From Anaerolineales bacterium UBA6668 (lineage in GTDB: Bacteria; Chloroflexota; Anaerolineae; Anaerolineales; UBA6668), in contig DKKK01000154.1 of the NCBI GenBank assembly GCA_002455215.1, positions 1-5,287 on the forward strand: a stretch of DNA of 5,287 nt, in the 5' to 3' direction. Both the position numbers and the translations under genes were made by a program. Below the pieces are notes generated by a model that saw nothing but the letters and a program-made list of their open reading frames with translations, did no database searches and had not been told where the DNA came from. Shown here in pieces: positions 1 to 4,845 of this stretch (positions within the stretch are counted from its first letter, which is position 1; the number at the start of each line of letters is the position of its first letter).

Positions 1-137
1 TAGATGCTGTGCCCGGCATTGGTGCCAATCCCCGCTCGTGCGCACATCAAGGCATTGTGCTTTTGGCTTAGAAAAGCCGCTACCTTGCCCTTGCCCGAAT
101 CACCCCAAAAAGCGTCCACAACAATAATTGCGCCCAT
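1..137 (-). CDS. purA: Adenylosuccinate synthetase, N-terminal fragment (archaeal-like variant)
   Basis: The fragment holds the first 45 residues of a PurA-family protein and runs off the left edge. PurA joins IMP and aspartate using GTP to form adenylosuccinate, the first committed step of AMP synthesis in the cytosol. The visible part opens with a beta strand (GAIIVV) followed by the GTP-binding P-loop-like motif WGDSGKGK at about residues 11-18. At residues 36-44 is the IMP-binding segment GIGTNAGHS. Most bacterial enzymes read WGDEGKGK and GxNAGHT; the GTNAGHS form is what I recall from short Pyrococcus-type enzymes. The Asp of GDSGKGK, equivalent to the catalytic Asp13 of E. coli PurA, is kept, while the following Glu is Ser. 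The ATG at 137-135 is preceded by a good ribosome binding site, so the start is secure. The family call is strong; the exact substrate is less certain because most of the protein lies outside the window. Confidence 0.88.
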   Translation of the reverse strand, partial: MGAIIVVDAFWGDSGKGKVAAFLSQKHNALMCARAGIGTNAGHSI

Positions 138-142
138 AAAAT

Positions 143-147
143 CTCCT
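143..147 (-). promoter_or_regulatory. Ribosome binding site of purA
   Basis: On the minus strand AGGAG lies five bases before the ATG at 137. It fixes the start and is the clearest Shine-Dalgarno site in the window. Confidence 0.75.
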
Positions 148-160
148 AAAAGTAGCTAAC

Positions 161-195
161 ATTCGGCACACTTTCATCTTGAACAATGTGCGAAT
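161..195. repeat. Hairpin with repeat-family ends in the purA leader
   Basis: ATTCGGCACA at 161-170 pairs with TGTGCGAAT at 187-195, with one bulged base and a 16-base loop. The arm ATTCGGCAC is identical to the ends of the repeat copies at 500 and 1521, so this is probably a short or decayed member of the same family. It lies in the presumed purA leader, 24 bases from the start codon, and could affect translation; that role is inference. Confidence 0.5.
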
Positions 196-216
196 TGAAA
201 AATAAGGTAAATTTTG

Positions 217-244
217 CGCAAAGGGTGTTTTCTGTGCCTTTGCG
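217..244. other. Hairpin at the predicted 5' end of the purA transcript
   Basis: CGCAAAGG at 217-224 is a perfect inverted repeat of CCTTTGCG at 237-244, around a 12-base loop. If the TATAAT at 255-250 is the purA -10 box, transcription would begin at about 243, so this 8-bp stem would form the very 5' end of the mRNA. A role in mRNA stability or as an operator is possible but not shown. Confidence 0.45.
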
Positions 245-249
245 AACCA

Positions 250-278
250 ATTATAACGGGAATCGGGGGAAGGGGGAA
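250..278 (-). promoter_or_regulatory. Candidate purA promoter
   Basis: On the minus strand a perfect TATAAT spans 255-250, about 113 bases before the purA start. The -35 position is poor: with a 17-bp spacer it reads TTCCCC at 278-273, inside a G-rich (plus strand) tract. A consensus -10 with a weak -35 suggests dependence on an activator, or that the tract itself matters. It is called from sequence alone. Confidence 0.45.
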
Positions 279-306
279 GGAAATTAAAGGAATTAAAGGA
301 ATTAAT
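279..306. repeat. Short tandem repeat, GGAATTAAA units
   Basis: Three adjacent units read GGAAATTAAA, GGAATTAAA and GGAATTAAT, the first with one extra A and the last with a changed final base. They continue the purine-rich tract upstream of the purA promoter. The array is too short to be more than a slippage product or an A/T-rich upstream element. Confidence 0.6.
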
Positions 307-415
307 GATAGGATGTGGCTTATGAAATGCCCAGAAAAGAGGATAACATCCACAGTGACCTTGTGATGGTGCGCTATTGTTATATTTTGATAGTTACTTT
401 CCAAAAAGTGCGTTA

Positions 416-444
416 TTGATTTTCTGCAAATTTTTCTGTAAGAT
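416..444 (+). promoter_or_regulatory. Candidate promoter of the dehydrogenase gene
   Basis: TTGATT at 416-421 and TAAGAT at 439-444 are separated by exactly 17 bp and point toward the dehydrogenase gene. Transcription would start near 451, giving a leader of about 125 bases that contains the palindrome at 463-474 and the repeat at 500-563. The -35 box overlaps the second copy of the GTGCGYTATTG direct repeat (408-418), which would suit a regulator site. An alternative -10 (TATACT, 563-568) lies much closer to the gene. Confidence 0.4.
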
Positions 445-462
445 AGAACCACTCTACATACA

Positions 463-474
463 GGACACGTGTCC
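463..474. promoter_or_regulatory. Perfect 12-bp palindrome, possible operator
   Basis: GGACACGTGTCC is a perfect inverted repeat lying about 12 bases after the predicted start of transcription. Its position just downstream of a promoter suits binding of a dimeric repressor. No cognate regulator is in the window, so the function is inference. Confidence 0.35.
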
Positions 475-496
475 ACACGATATTTCAACCTTCATC

Positions 497-568
497 TACA
501 TTCGGCACGATCCAGATTCGCGCTTCTTTCCTTAAAAAAGCGCCGTTTTCATCCGTGTCGAATATACT
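497..568. repeat. Palindromic intergenic repeat, full-length copy A
   Basis: This is an imperfect palindrome of 64 bp (500-563) with a single centre at 531/532. The outer arms are ATTCGGCACG and CGTGTCGAAT (one G-T mismatch), and the inner arms are GCGCTTCTTT and AAAAAAGCGC (one mismatch) around CCTT. The middle arms pair poorly. The size, symmetry and recurrence elsewhere (1408-1440, 1521-1570, 3609-3704) resemble a REP-type or small MITE-type element. No target-site duplication is obvious. The right end supplies TATACT at 563-568, only nine bases before the ATG at 578, so the element may provide a -10 box for a very short or leaderless dehydrogenase transcript. Confidence 0.7.
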
Positions 569-577
569 ATCAAAATT

Positions 578-1402
578 ATGAAACCCAAACAAATATTCAT
601 CACCGGCGCAACCGATGGAATTGGGCAAGAAACAGCCCGCCAACTGCTCACTTTGGGGCACTCTGTGGTAATTCACGGGCGAAGCGCCGAAAAAATTGCT
701 AAAACCCGCACTTATTTGGCAGAGCGCACAGGCGTTGCAAGCGAAACTATTCACAGCGTACAAGCCGACCTGAGCGATTTGCAGGCGGTGCAGAGCATGG
801 GCAAACAGCTTGCCAGCCAATTTCCCGACCTGCAAGTGCTTATCTTAAATGCGGGGATTTTTGCCACAGCCCCCGAACTAAGCCAACAAGGGTTTGAACT
901 CTCTTGGGCGGTGAACCACCTGGCAAATTTTGTGCTTGTGGATTGGCTATTGGGCAGTTTGCGCCAACAACAATCCGCCCGCATCATCACGCTTAGCTCA
1001 ATCGCCCACACGCGCGGGCAAATTGACTTCGGCAATTTGCGTTTGGAAAAGCCATTCAACGGCTATCGGGTGTATGCCCAATCAAAGTTGGCGAATGTGC
1101 TTTTTGCCAATACATTGGCACGCCAATTGGCGGGTAGCAATATCACCTCCAACTCGGTGCATCCGGGAGTCATCACTACCAAGTTGTTGCGCTCTGGCTT
1201 TGGCGCTACCGGCGATTCGGTGGCGGAAGGCGCACGCACCTCGGTATATTTGGCAGATTCGGCGGAAGTGGCAGGTGTGAGCGGCAAATATTTCGTCAAT
1301 TGCATGACGCACCCGACAGCCCCACTAGCCAATGACCTTGCGCTCCAGGATTTACTGTGGACAGCCAGCCACACAGCTACCCGCCCGTTCCTGACGAGTT
1401 AG
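578..1402 (+). CDS. Short-chain dehydrogenase/reductase, retinol dehydrogenase-like
   Basis: This is a complete 274-residue NAD(P)-dependent oxidoreductase of the classical short-chain dehydrogenase family, with a Rossmann fold. The cofactor motif TGATDGIG is at residues 9-16, followed by Arg35 in HGRS, which favours NADP(H). The ADL segment around Asp64 contacts adenine and NAG is at 91-93. The catalytic set is Asn113, Ser140/Ser141 (LSSIAH), Tyr166 and Lys170 (YAQSK), followed by SVHPG at 193-197. The stretch from LSSIAH to SVHPG closely follows the retinol dehydrogenase/WWOX-like branch. These enzymes reduce varied lipophilic aldehydes and ketones, so the substrate cannot be named. Length is normal for the family and no signal peptide is seen. 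The ATG at 578 sits directly before the Rossmann strand (KQIFITG) and is the natural start, although no Shine-Dalgarno site precedes it. The gene stands alone on the plus strand. Confidence 0.92.
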   Translation: MKPKQIFITGATDGIGQETARQLLTLGHSVVIHGRSAEKIAKTRTYLAERTGVASETIHSVQADLSDLQAVQSMGKQLASQFPDLQVLILNAGIFATAPELSQQGFELSWAVNHLANFVLVDWLLGSLRQQQSARIITLSSIAHTRGQIDFGNLRLEKPFNGYRVYAQSKLANVLFANTLARQLAGSNITSNSVHPGVITTKLLRSGFGATGDSVAEGARTSVYLADSAEVAGVSGKYFVNCMTHPTAPLANDLALQDLLWTASHTATRPFLTS

Positions 1403-1408
1403 GACGGG
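1384..1408 (+). terminator. Hairpin over the dehydrogenase stop codon
   Basis: CCCGT-T-CCT (1384-1392) pairs with AGG-ACGGG (1401-1408), with one bulged T and an 8-base loop; the TAG stop at 1400-1402 lies at the loop-stem boundary. No T-run follows, so it is only a weak candidate terminator or 3'-end stabiliser. Confidence 0.3.
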
Positions 1409-1440
1409 TATACTCGACACGGCTGGAAACTGCGCTTTTT
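1408..1440 (-). repeat. Palindromic intergenic repeat, half-copy D
   Basis: On the plus strand the segments read GTATACTCGACACGG, then CTGGAAACTGCGCTTTTT. The reverse complement of the right half of copy A (534-568) matches this with only about five differences over 34 bases. The expected opposite arm is missing, so this is a half-unit. Confidence 0.6.
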
Positions 1441-1479
1441 CGGTAACTTCGACATCGCTTAAGATTGCCTGATTTTTAG

Positions 1480-1506
1480 GTCATTTCGACTGCAGGGAGA
1501 AATTCT
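1480..1506 (+). repeat. Fragment resembling a dispersed GTCATTTCGAC...GGGAGAAAT repeat
   Basis: The segment starts GTCATTTCGACTGCAGGGAG and continues AAATTCT. It resembles a family of short intergenic repeats (GTCATTTCGAC...GGGAGAAATCT type) that I recall from many genomes, notably Bacteroidota, where two such halves usually form an inverted pair. Only one half is present here. Assignment rests on recognition of the motif and not on a second copy in this window. Confidence 0.4.
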
Positions 1507-1520
1507 GCCCATTGTGCTCT

Positions 1521-1570
1521 ATTCGGCACAGGTGAAAGCTACGCTTTTTTCCTTAAGGAAAAAAGCGTAG
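1521..1570. repeat. Palindromic intergenic repeat, copy B with perfect 32-bp core
   Basis: The copy starts with ATTCGGCACAGGTGAAAG and runs into a perfect 32-bp palindrome at 1539-1570 (arms CTACGCTTTTTTCCTT and its complement). About 25 of the first 30 bases match the family consensus. The inner stem is extended and perfect here, unlike in copy A. The right outer arm is absent: it is replaced by the next palindrome, which uses the same AGCGTAG arm. Confidence 0.65.
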
Positions 1571-1607
1571 GTTATGTTCGGTATATATACCGAACATAAC
1601 CTACGCT
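1559..1607 (-). terminator. Strong intrinsic terminator of the hydrolase/lgt transcript
   Basis: Positions 1564-1607 form a perfect 44-bp palindrome: arms AGCGTAGGTTATGTTCGGTA and complement around a TATA centre. On the minus strand the stem is followed directly by six T (1564-1559), the classic rho-independent layout, and it begins nine bases after the stop codon of the hydrolase at 1616. No T-run follows on the plus strand, so it should act mainly on minus-strand transcription. Its outer arm is shared with the palindrome at 1539-1570, so the two hairpins exclude each other. Confidence 0.8.
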
Positions 1608-1615
1608 GAATATCG

Positions 1616-2386
1616 TTAGAACTCGATGGTTTTGAAATCTTGCGCCAACCAGACATCTTTCCCAAAGACAGCTTGCGCTCCCGCTTGAATTTGGCTGGGG
1701 TCGGGCGAGAGTACGTCGTAATGCACCAATGCCAGGTTTTTCACCTTGGCTTGTTCAGCAATCCAACCGGCTTGCTCTGGTGAAGTATGCCCTACCCCAA
1801 GCCCGGTGGCTTCGTGGATTAGCCAATCTGCCTCATGCGCAAGCTCCAGCAAGTTTTGGCAGGGTTGAGTATCGGCAGAGTACACCACAACGCCGGCAGT
1901 CGGCTTGTGGTAAAAACGCAGGGCGATACACGGCACGAAATGCATCACAGGCGTGGCGGTCACAGCAAAATCTTCGCACTCCCACACTGCCGCACCCACT
2001 TGCTCTTCCACAACCACCCATTCAATTGGGTACATTCCTGCCCAGCCTGCCACATCAAAAGCTTTCAGCACTGTTTGCACCCGTTCAATACAGTGTTTTA
2101 AACCAATCACGGGCAGGGACTGCTTGCGCCCCATCAGCCACAGATCCATCAACAACAGCCACACGCCAGATACATGATCCGGGTGAAAGTGTGTGAGTAG
2201 GATGGCTGATAGTGCGGTTGGGTCAACCCCTGCCCGCTGTAAACGGTGAACAGTAGGAGACGGTGCGTCTACCAACAAGGTAGTTTTCGCACCCTGAACC
2301 ACAAAATGGGTGTGGTCGTTTTGGGTGGTGGCGATTGAAAATGCCGTTCCCAAAAAAGTGAGCTGTGCCGAAGGAGTCACACGCAC
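1616..2386 (-). CDS. RNase Z-like metallo-beta-lactamase-fold hydrolase
   Basis: This is a 256-residue cytosolic metallo-hydrolase. The zinc signature HFHPDH is at residues 66-71. Further ligands are His149 (VMH), Asp172 (SADT) and His222 (LVHYD), so the full two-metal set is visible. HEAT at 191-194 and GHTSPEQAG from 199 are typical of the RNase Z/ElaC-type branch, whose best-known members trim tRNA 3' ends. At 256 residues it is shorter than most bacterial RNase Z (about 300), and I see no clear Gly/Pro-rich exosite arm. It may therefore be a related phosphodiesterase of unknown substrate. The start is GTG at 2386-2384, directly abutting the TAG stop of lgt with no gap, which suggests translational coupling. 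A second in-frame GTG two codons on (2380-2378) is an alternative start. A strong terminator follows the gene. Confidence 0.85.
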   Translation of the reverse strand: MRVTPSAQLTFLGTAFSIATTQNDHTHFVVQGAKTTLLVDAPSPTVHRLQRAGVDPTALSAILLTHFHPDHVSGVWLLLMDLWLMGRKQSLPVIGLKHCIERVQTVLKAFDVAGWAGMYPIEWVVVEEQVGAAVWECEDFAVTATPVMHFVPCIALRFYHKPTAGVVVYSADTQPCQNLLELAHEADWLIHEATGLGVGHTSPEQAGWIAEQAKVKNLALVHYDVLSPDPSQIQAGAQAVFGKDVWLAQDFKTIEF

Positions 2387-3547
2387 CTAGTTGCTGGTAT
2401 AAACTGCGCGTTGGCGGCGGTGACGATATAGCAAGGCAACTAATGCGCCAATCGCAACCACTAACATAATCAGTTGATTGGTGTTGAGATTGCCAATCAT
2501 ATTGCTGTCAATGCGGAGCATTTCCATAAATATACGCACAACCGGATAGTACACCAGATAGATTAGGAACAAATCCCCTGCTTTGAGCCAATTTCGCCAA
2601 CGGCGACCCACCCACAATAACAACAAACAGCCAATTAGGGTCAGTATCGCTTCGTAAAAGAAGACCGGGTGAAAATAGGAGTTGTCGGCATAGTTGAGTG
2701 CGCGAAACTGCGGGTCAATGTAGATGCCCCACGGCAAATCAGTTGGGCGTCCGTACAGTTCTTGGTTGACAAAATTGCCCCAGCGCCCGATAGATTGACC
2801 GGGCAACAAGGCAGGCGCCGCCAGGTCGAGCACCACAGCCAGCGATGTTCCTAAAGGTTGACGCGTCCAGTGAGTCACTGAGTAAGATAGCTTGCCAAAA
2901 ATGTAGGAGAAATATTCGCCAATGTTGTTGGTGAGCGGTTCACGTACAATGAATGACTTACCGGCTAATTTATCGTGTGTGTTGGCAAAGCGAAGTCCTT
3001 GTGCGCTTAGAATCAAGCCTAACACTATGCCCAAGATTGCCCCGCCAAGCGCCCCCCACCATTGCAGTTGGTTTTGCAAACTACCCAGGTAATAGCCCAA
3101 AACGCCCAGAATTAGCGCGGTAAAAAATACCCAGAGCAGGGCGTTGTCATTAAGCCAGCCTTTTTCGTCTGTTGCAGATTTTGGGCGAATGCCCAACGAG
3201 AATAACCACAACCCTAAAACGCCGCCGAGTACCGCACCCGGAATACCCAAGCCCCCATTGCGAATGTTGATGAGTTTGAGCGGGTTGCTCAGATAATCCA
3301 TAGTAGAAAAACCAGCGGCTTGCATACTTGCCATCGGAGTAAACACGTGCCACAACCGTGCGCCGATCACACCAAAAATGAGCGCCCAGAGCAAGCCGTC
3401 CCACACCAGATTGGGGTCAATGCGGCGGCGTTGTGCTTGGATAGCGGCTAAATAGCCAGCCATCATTACACCAACAACCAAAATGATGCCGTAATAATGG
3501 ATGAGTGGGGTTTCGCCAAACATGATGGCAGTAGTTCCAAAAGACAT
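2387..3547 (-). CDS. lgt: Prolipoprotein diacylglyceryl transferase with internal insertion
   Basis: Lgt moves diacylglycerol from phosphatidylglycerol to the lipobox cysteine of prolipoproteins in the cytoplasmic membrane. The signature GRWGNFVNQELYGRP spans residues 254-268, with Arg255, Asn258 and Glu263 matching E. coli Arg143, Asn146 and Glu151. Other conserved points are Tyr19-Gly20 (HYYG), GGLGIPG at 98-104, HPVFFYE at 293-299, and Arg338, Glu342 and Arg345 near the C-terminus (E. coli Arg239 region). The protein has 386 residues against about 260-300 usually. The surplus lies between GGLGIPG and GRWGNF: 152 residues instead of about 40. It contains two extra hydrophobic segments (about 135-156 and 164-182) and a polar stretch (about 184-235). 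Pro103 stands where E. coli has the essential His103. ATG at 3547 follows GGAG (3562-3559) by 11 bases; Met9 is an alternative start. Confidence 0.93.
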   Translation of the reverse strand: MSFGTTAIMFGETPLIHYYGIILVVGVMMAGYLAAIQAQRRRIDPNLVWDGLLWALIFGVIGARLWHVFTPMASMQAAGFSTMDYLSNPLKLINIRNGGLGIPGAVLGGVLGLWLFSLGIRPKSATDEKGWLNDNALLWVFFTALILGVLGYYLGSLQNQLQWWGALGGAILGIVLGLILSAQGLRFANTHDKLAGKSFIVREPLTNNIGEYFSYIFGKLSYSVTHWTRQPLGTSLAVVLDLAAPALLPGQSIGRWGNFVNQELYGRPTDLPWGIYIDPQFRALNYADNSYFHPVFFYEAILTLIGCLLLLWVGRRWRNWLKAGDLFLIYLVYYPVVRIFMEMLRIDSNMIGNLNTNQLIMLVVAIGALVALLYRHRRQRAVYTSN

Positions 3548-3553
3548 GGTTTC

Positions 3554-3566
3554 TTACGCTCCGTAA
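3554..3566 (-). promoter_or_regulatory. lgt ribosome binding site in a small hairpin loop
   Basis: On the minus strand TTACG-GAG-CGTAA forms a 5-bp stem whose loop carries the GAG of the GGAG ribosome binding site. The spacing of 11 bases to the ATG at 3547 is long but workable. Showing the site in a loop could affect access; that is inference. Confidence 0.35.
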
Positions 3567-3608
3567 ACTAAGAATGAAAGATTGTTATATTTGACGCGGG
3601 TCAGATTT

Positions 3609-3704
3609 GCGCAGTTTTTGTCCGTGTCGAATATATACTTGGTAAATTCAGAATCACATTTTTCCTTGATAAAAAAGCGCAATTCTTATATGTGCCAAAT
3701 ACCT
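3609..3704. repeat. Palindromic intergenic repeat, tandem half-copies C1 and C2
   Basis: Two half-units lie in the same orientation in the 184-bp gap upstream of lgt. C1 (3609-3639) reads GCGCAGTTTTTGTCCGTGTC, then GAATATATACT. It is nearly identical to the right half of copy A, including the run TCCGTGTCGAATATA. C2 (3661-3704) reads TTTCCTTGAT, AAAAAAGCGC and AATTCTTATATGTGCCAAAT and is more diverged. The TATAAT on the minus strand at 3710-3705, just beyond C2, could be a -10 box for lgt, but no good -35 accompanies it. Confidence 0.6.
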
Positions 3705-3731
3705 ATTATAAAACAGATTGTAAATTGCTGG

Positions 3732-4355
3732 TTATTTTTTCTTGGGATGAAGTTTATACCATTCCGTGCGAACGTGCCAAGTGCGTTGCAGGGCGGTGAA
3801 TGTCCCCAGCACAGCAATAATAGCAACCCCTATCAGTGGATAACCAAGCACTAAGGAAGGAGCCAACACCAAATAGCGTTCTAAGCGACCTAAAATGCCT
3901 ACTTTGCAGTCAATGCCCAACCCTTCGGCGCGAGCACGGGTATAGCTCACCATGAAGGAGCCAGTGAGCGCGAGAAAAATCAACCCACATGCCCAGGTGT
4001 TTCCAACGGTGGCGTAGTACCATACCAAGCCCATCAGCGTAAAGGCTTCTTGCCAGCGGTCAGAAGTGGAGTCGACAAATGCGCCCCATTTATTTGATTC
4101 GCCATAGGCACGAGCGGTAGCGCCATCCAGCGCGTCTGTGGCGGACATCACCAGGATGAGTAGTCCGCCTACAAAGAAGTTGCCTTGCGCTAGGAAGAAG
4201 GCGCCGACCAGATTGCCGAGTGTTCCGGCAATGGTAATGGCATTGGCTGGGACACCCAGCCTGACAAAAAAACGCCCTGCCGGCTCCAAGATGAATGCGC
4301 CTTGTTTGCGTGCCCAGTCGGTGAAGGAAGGTTTGGGGGGTGGATTTTCGCTCAT
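3732..4355 (-). CDS. CDP-alcohol phosphatidyltransferase, PIP synthase-like
   Basis: This 207-residue membrane enzyme transfers a phosphatidyl group from CDP-diacylglycerol to an alcohol. The complete family signature D(x2)DG(x2)AR(x8)G(x3)D(x3)D is present: Asp74, Asp77, Gly78, Ala81, Arg82, Gly91, Asp95 and Asp99, with the four Asp residues binding the metal ions. Hydrophobic segments lie at about 40-55, 61-73, 104-118, 121-137 and 161-187, roughly the expected six helices. SYTRARAEGLG (137-147) and KVGILGRLER (151-160) resemble the phosphatidylinositol-phosphate and archaetidylinositol-phosphate synthase branch, so inositol phosphate is the likeliest acceptor. Glycerol phosphate (PgsA) remains possible. 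The charged tail ends in HPKKK. It begins 19 bases after ribH and is probably in that operon, without an obvious ribosome binding site. Its product class links to Lgt, which uses phospholipid as donor. Confidence 0.9.
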   Translation of the reverse strand: MSENPPPKPSFTDWARKQGAFILEPAGRFFVRLGVPANAITIAGTLGNLVGAFFLAQGNFFVGGLLILVMSATDALDGATARAYGESNKWGAFVDSTSDRWQEAFTLMGLVWYYATVGNTWACGLIFLALTGSFMVSYTRARAEGLGIDCKVGILGRLERYLVLAPSLVLGYPLIGVAIIAVLGTFTALQRTWHVRTEWYKLHPKKK

Positions 4356-4374
4356 AAAACAAAAATGTAGGAAG

Positions 4375-4845
4375 TTAGTGGTTTTCGATTAATTTTACCA
4401 AATTTGCCATTTCAATGGCGGCAATTGCGACTTCCGAGCCTTTGTTGCCCGCTTTGGTACCCGCTCGTTCAATGGCTTGCTCGATGCTATCGGTGGTGAG
4501 TACACCAAAAATGACTGGGACGCCATGCTCACGGCTGATAGCCGCAATGCCCGCGGCAGATTGCCCGGCGACATAATCAAAATGAGCGGTTGCCCCGCGA
4601 ATCACCGCGCCTAAGGTGATGATGGCGTGGTAACGCCCACTAGCGGCAAGTTTGTCAGCAATCAGGGGAATTTCAAAACTGCCGGGTACCCACGCCACAT
4701 CAATGTGCTCGCTGGCAACTCCGTGACGTTGCAAGGTTTCTTGTGCGCCTGCCAATAATTCCTTGCCGATAAAATCATTGAAACGGGCAATGACGATGCC
4801 AATTTTTAAATTTGTGCCAATGAGAGATGCAGAAAAAGTAGTCAT
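4375..4845 (-). CDS. ribH: 6,7-dimethyl-8-ribityllumazine synthase
   Basis: RibH condenses 5-amino-6-ribitylamino-uracil with 3,4-dihydroxy-2-butanone 4-phosphate to give lumazine, the penultimate step of riboflavin synthesis. At 156 residues it has the normal length. RFN (21-23) stacks on the pyrimidine, and PGSFEIP (54-60) and [14 protein letters not shown] (79-92) line the active site. His88 is the catalytic base, and GVLTTDS (114-120) with [11 protein letters not shown] (126-136) binds phosphate through Arg127. Phe22, His88 and Arg127 fall at the same numbers as in Bacillus subtilis. Such proteins form pentamers or 60-mer shells. The ATG at 4845 fits the family N-terminus; only A-rich sequence and no Shine-Dalgarno site precede it. 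It lies 42 bases after the GTP cyclohydrolase II gene, in the usual rib gene order. Confidence 0.97.
   Translation of the reverse strand: MTTFSASLIGTNLKIGIVIARFNDFIGKELLAGAQETLQRHGVASEHIDVAWVPGSFEIPLIADKLAASGRYHAIITLGAVIRGATAHFDYVAGQSAAGIAAISREHGVPVIFGVLTTDSIEQAIERAGTKAGNKGSEVAIAAIEMANLVKLIENH

Larger units (their letters stand above)
138..577. other. Divergent intergenic region between purA and the dehydrogenase gene
   Basis: This 440-bp stretch contains no convincing gene. It holds the purA leader with two hairpins (161-195 and 217-244), a TATAAT box for purA (250-255), a G-rich purine tract (258-280) and 9-10-bp tandem repeats (279-306). Further right are two near-identical 11-mers, GTGCGCTATTG at 369-379 and GTGCGTTATTG at 408-418. 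These are followed by a candidate plus-strand promoter (416-444), a 12-bp perfect palindrome (463-474) and a full-length copy of the palindromic repeat family (500-563). The layout fits two back-to-back promoters. The longest open frame here (174-488, minus) looks non-coding. Confidence 0.7.
1403..1615. other. Convergent intergenic region rich in palindromes
   Basis: This 213-bp gap separates two convergent genes. In order it holds a solo half-copy of the repeat family (1408-1440), a fragment reading GTCATTTCGACTGCAGGGAG (1480-1499), a further family copy (1521-1570) and a 44-bp perfect palindrome (1564-1607). No open reading frame or RNA gene is recognisable. The region looks like a sink for small repeats that also terminates transcription. 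Confidence 0.7.

Noticed and set aside
1..137. PurZ, the diaminopurine-phage relative of PurA
   Set aside because: The catalytic Asp of the GDxGKGK motif is present, and no phage genes or partner diaminopurine genes are in the window. The rest of the protein is not visible, so the question stays slightly open.
174..488. A 104-codon minus-strand open frame in the divergent intergenic region, with a CPVC motif
   Set aside because: It starts at TTG, has a low-complexity Ile/Leu/Pro-rich middle, overlaps promoters and repeats on both sides, and matches no family I know. It is most likely chance.
578..1402. Additional genes in other frames of the dehydrogenase gene
   Set aside because: The alternative frames are shadows with no motifs, while the plus-strand frame has the full set of dehydrogenase motifs.
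1539..1607. CRISPR array
   Set aside because: The repeated arms are 7-20 bases with no regular spacers or repeat spacing. The structure is two overlapping palindromes.
3582..3854. A 90-codon plus-strand open frame between lgt and the phosphatidyltransferase gene
   Set aside because: It covers the repeat copies C1/C2 and then runs antisense to the end of the phosphatidyltransferase gene. The product has no recognisable domain.
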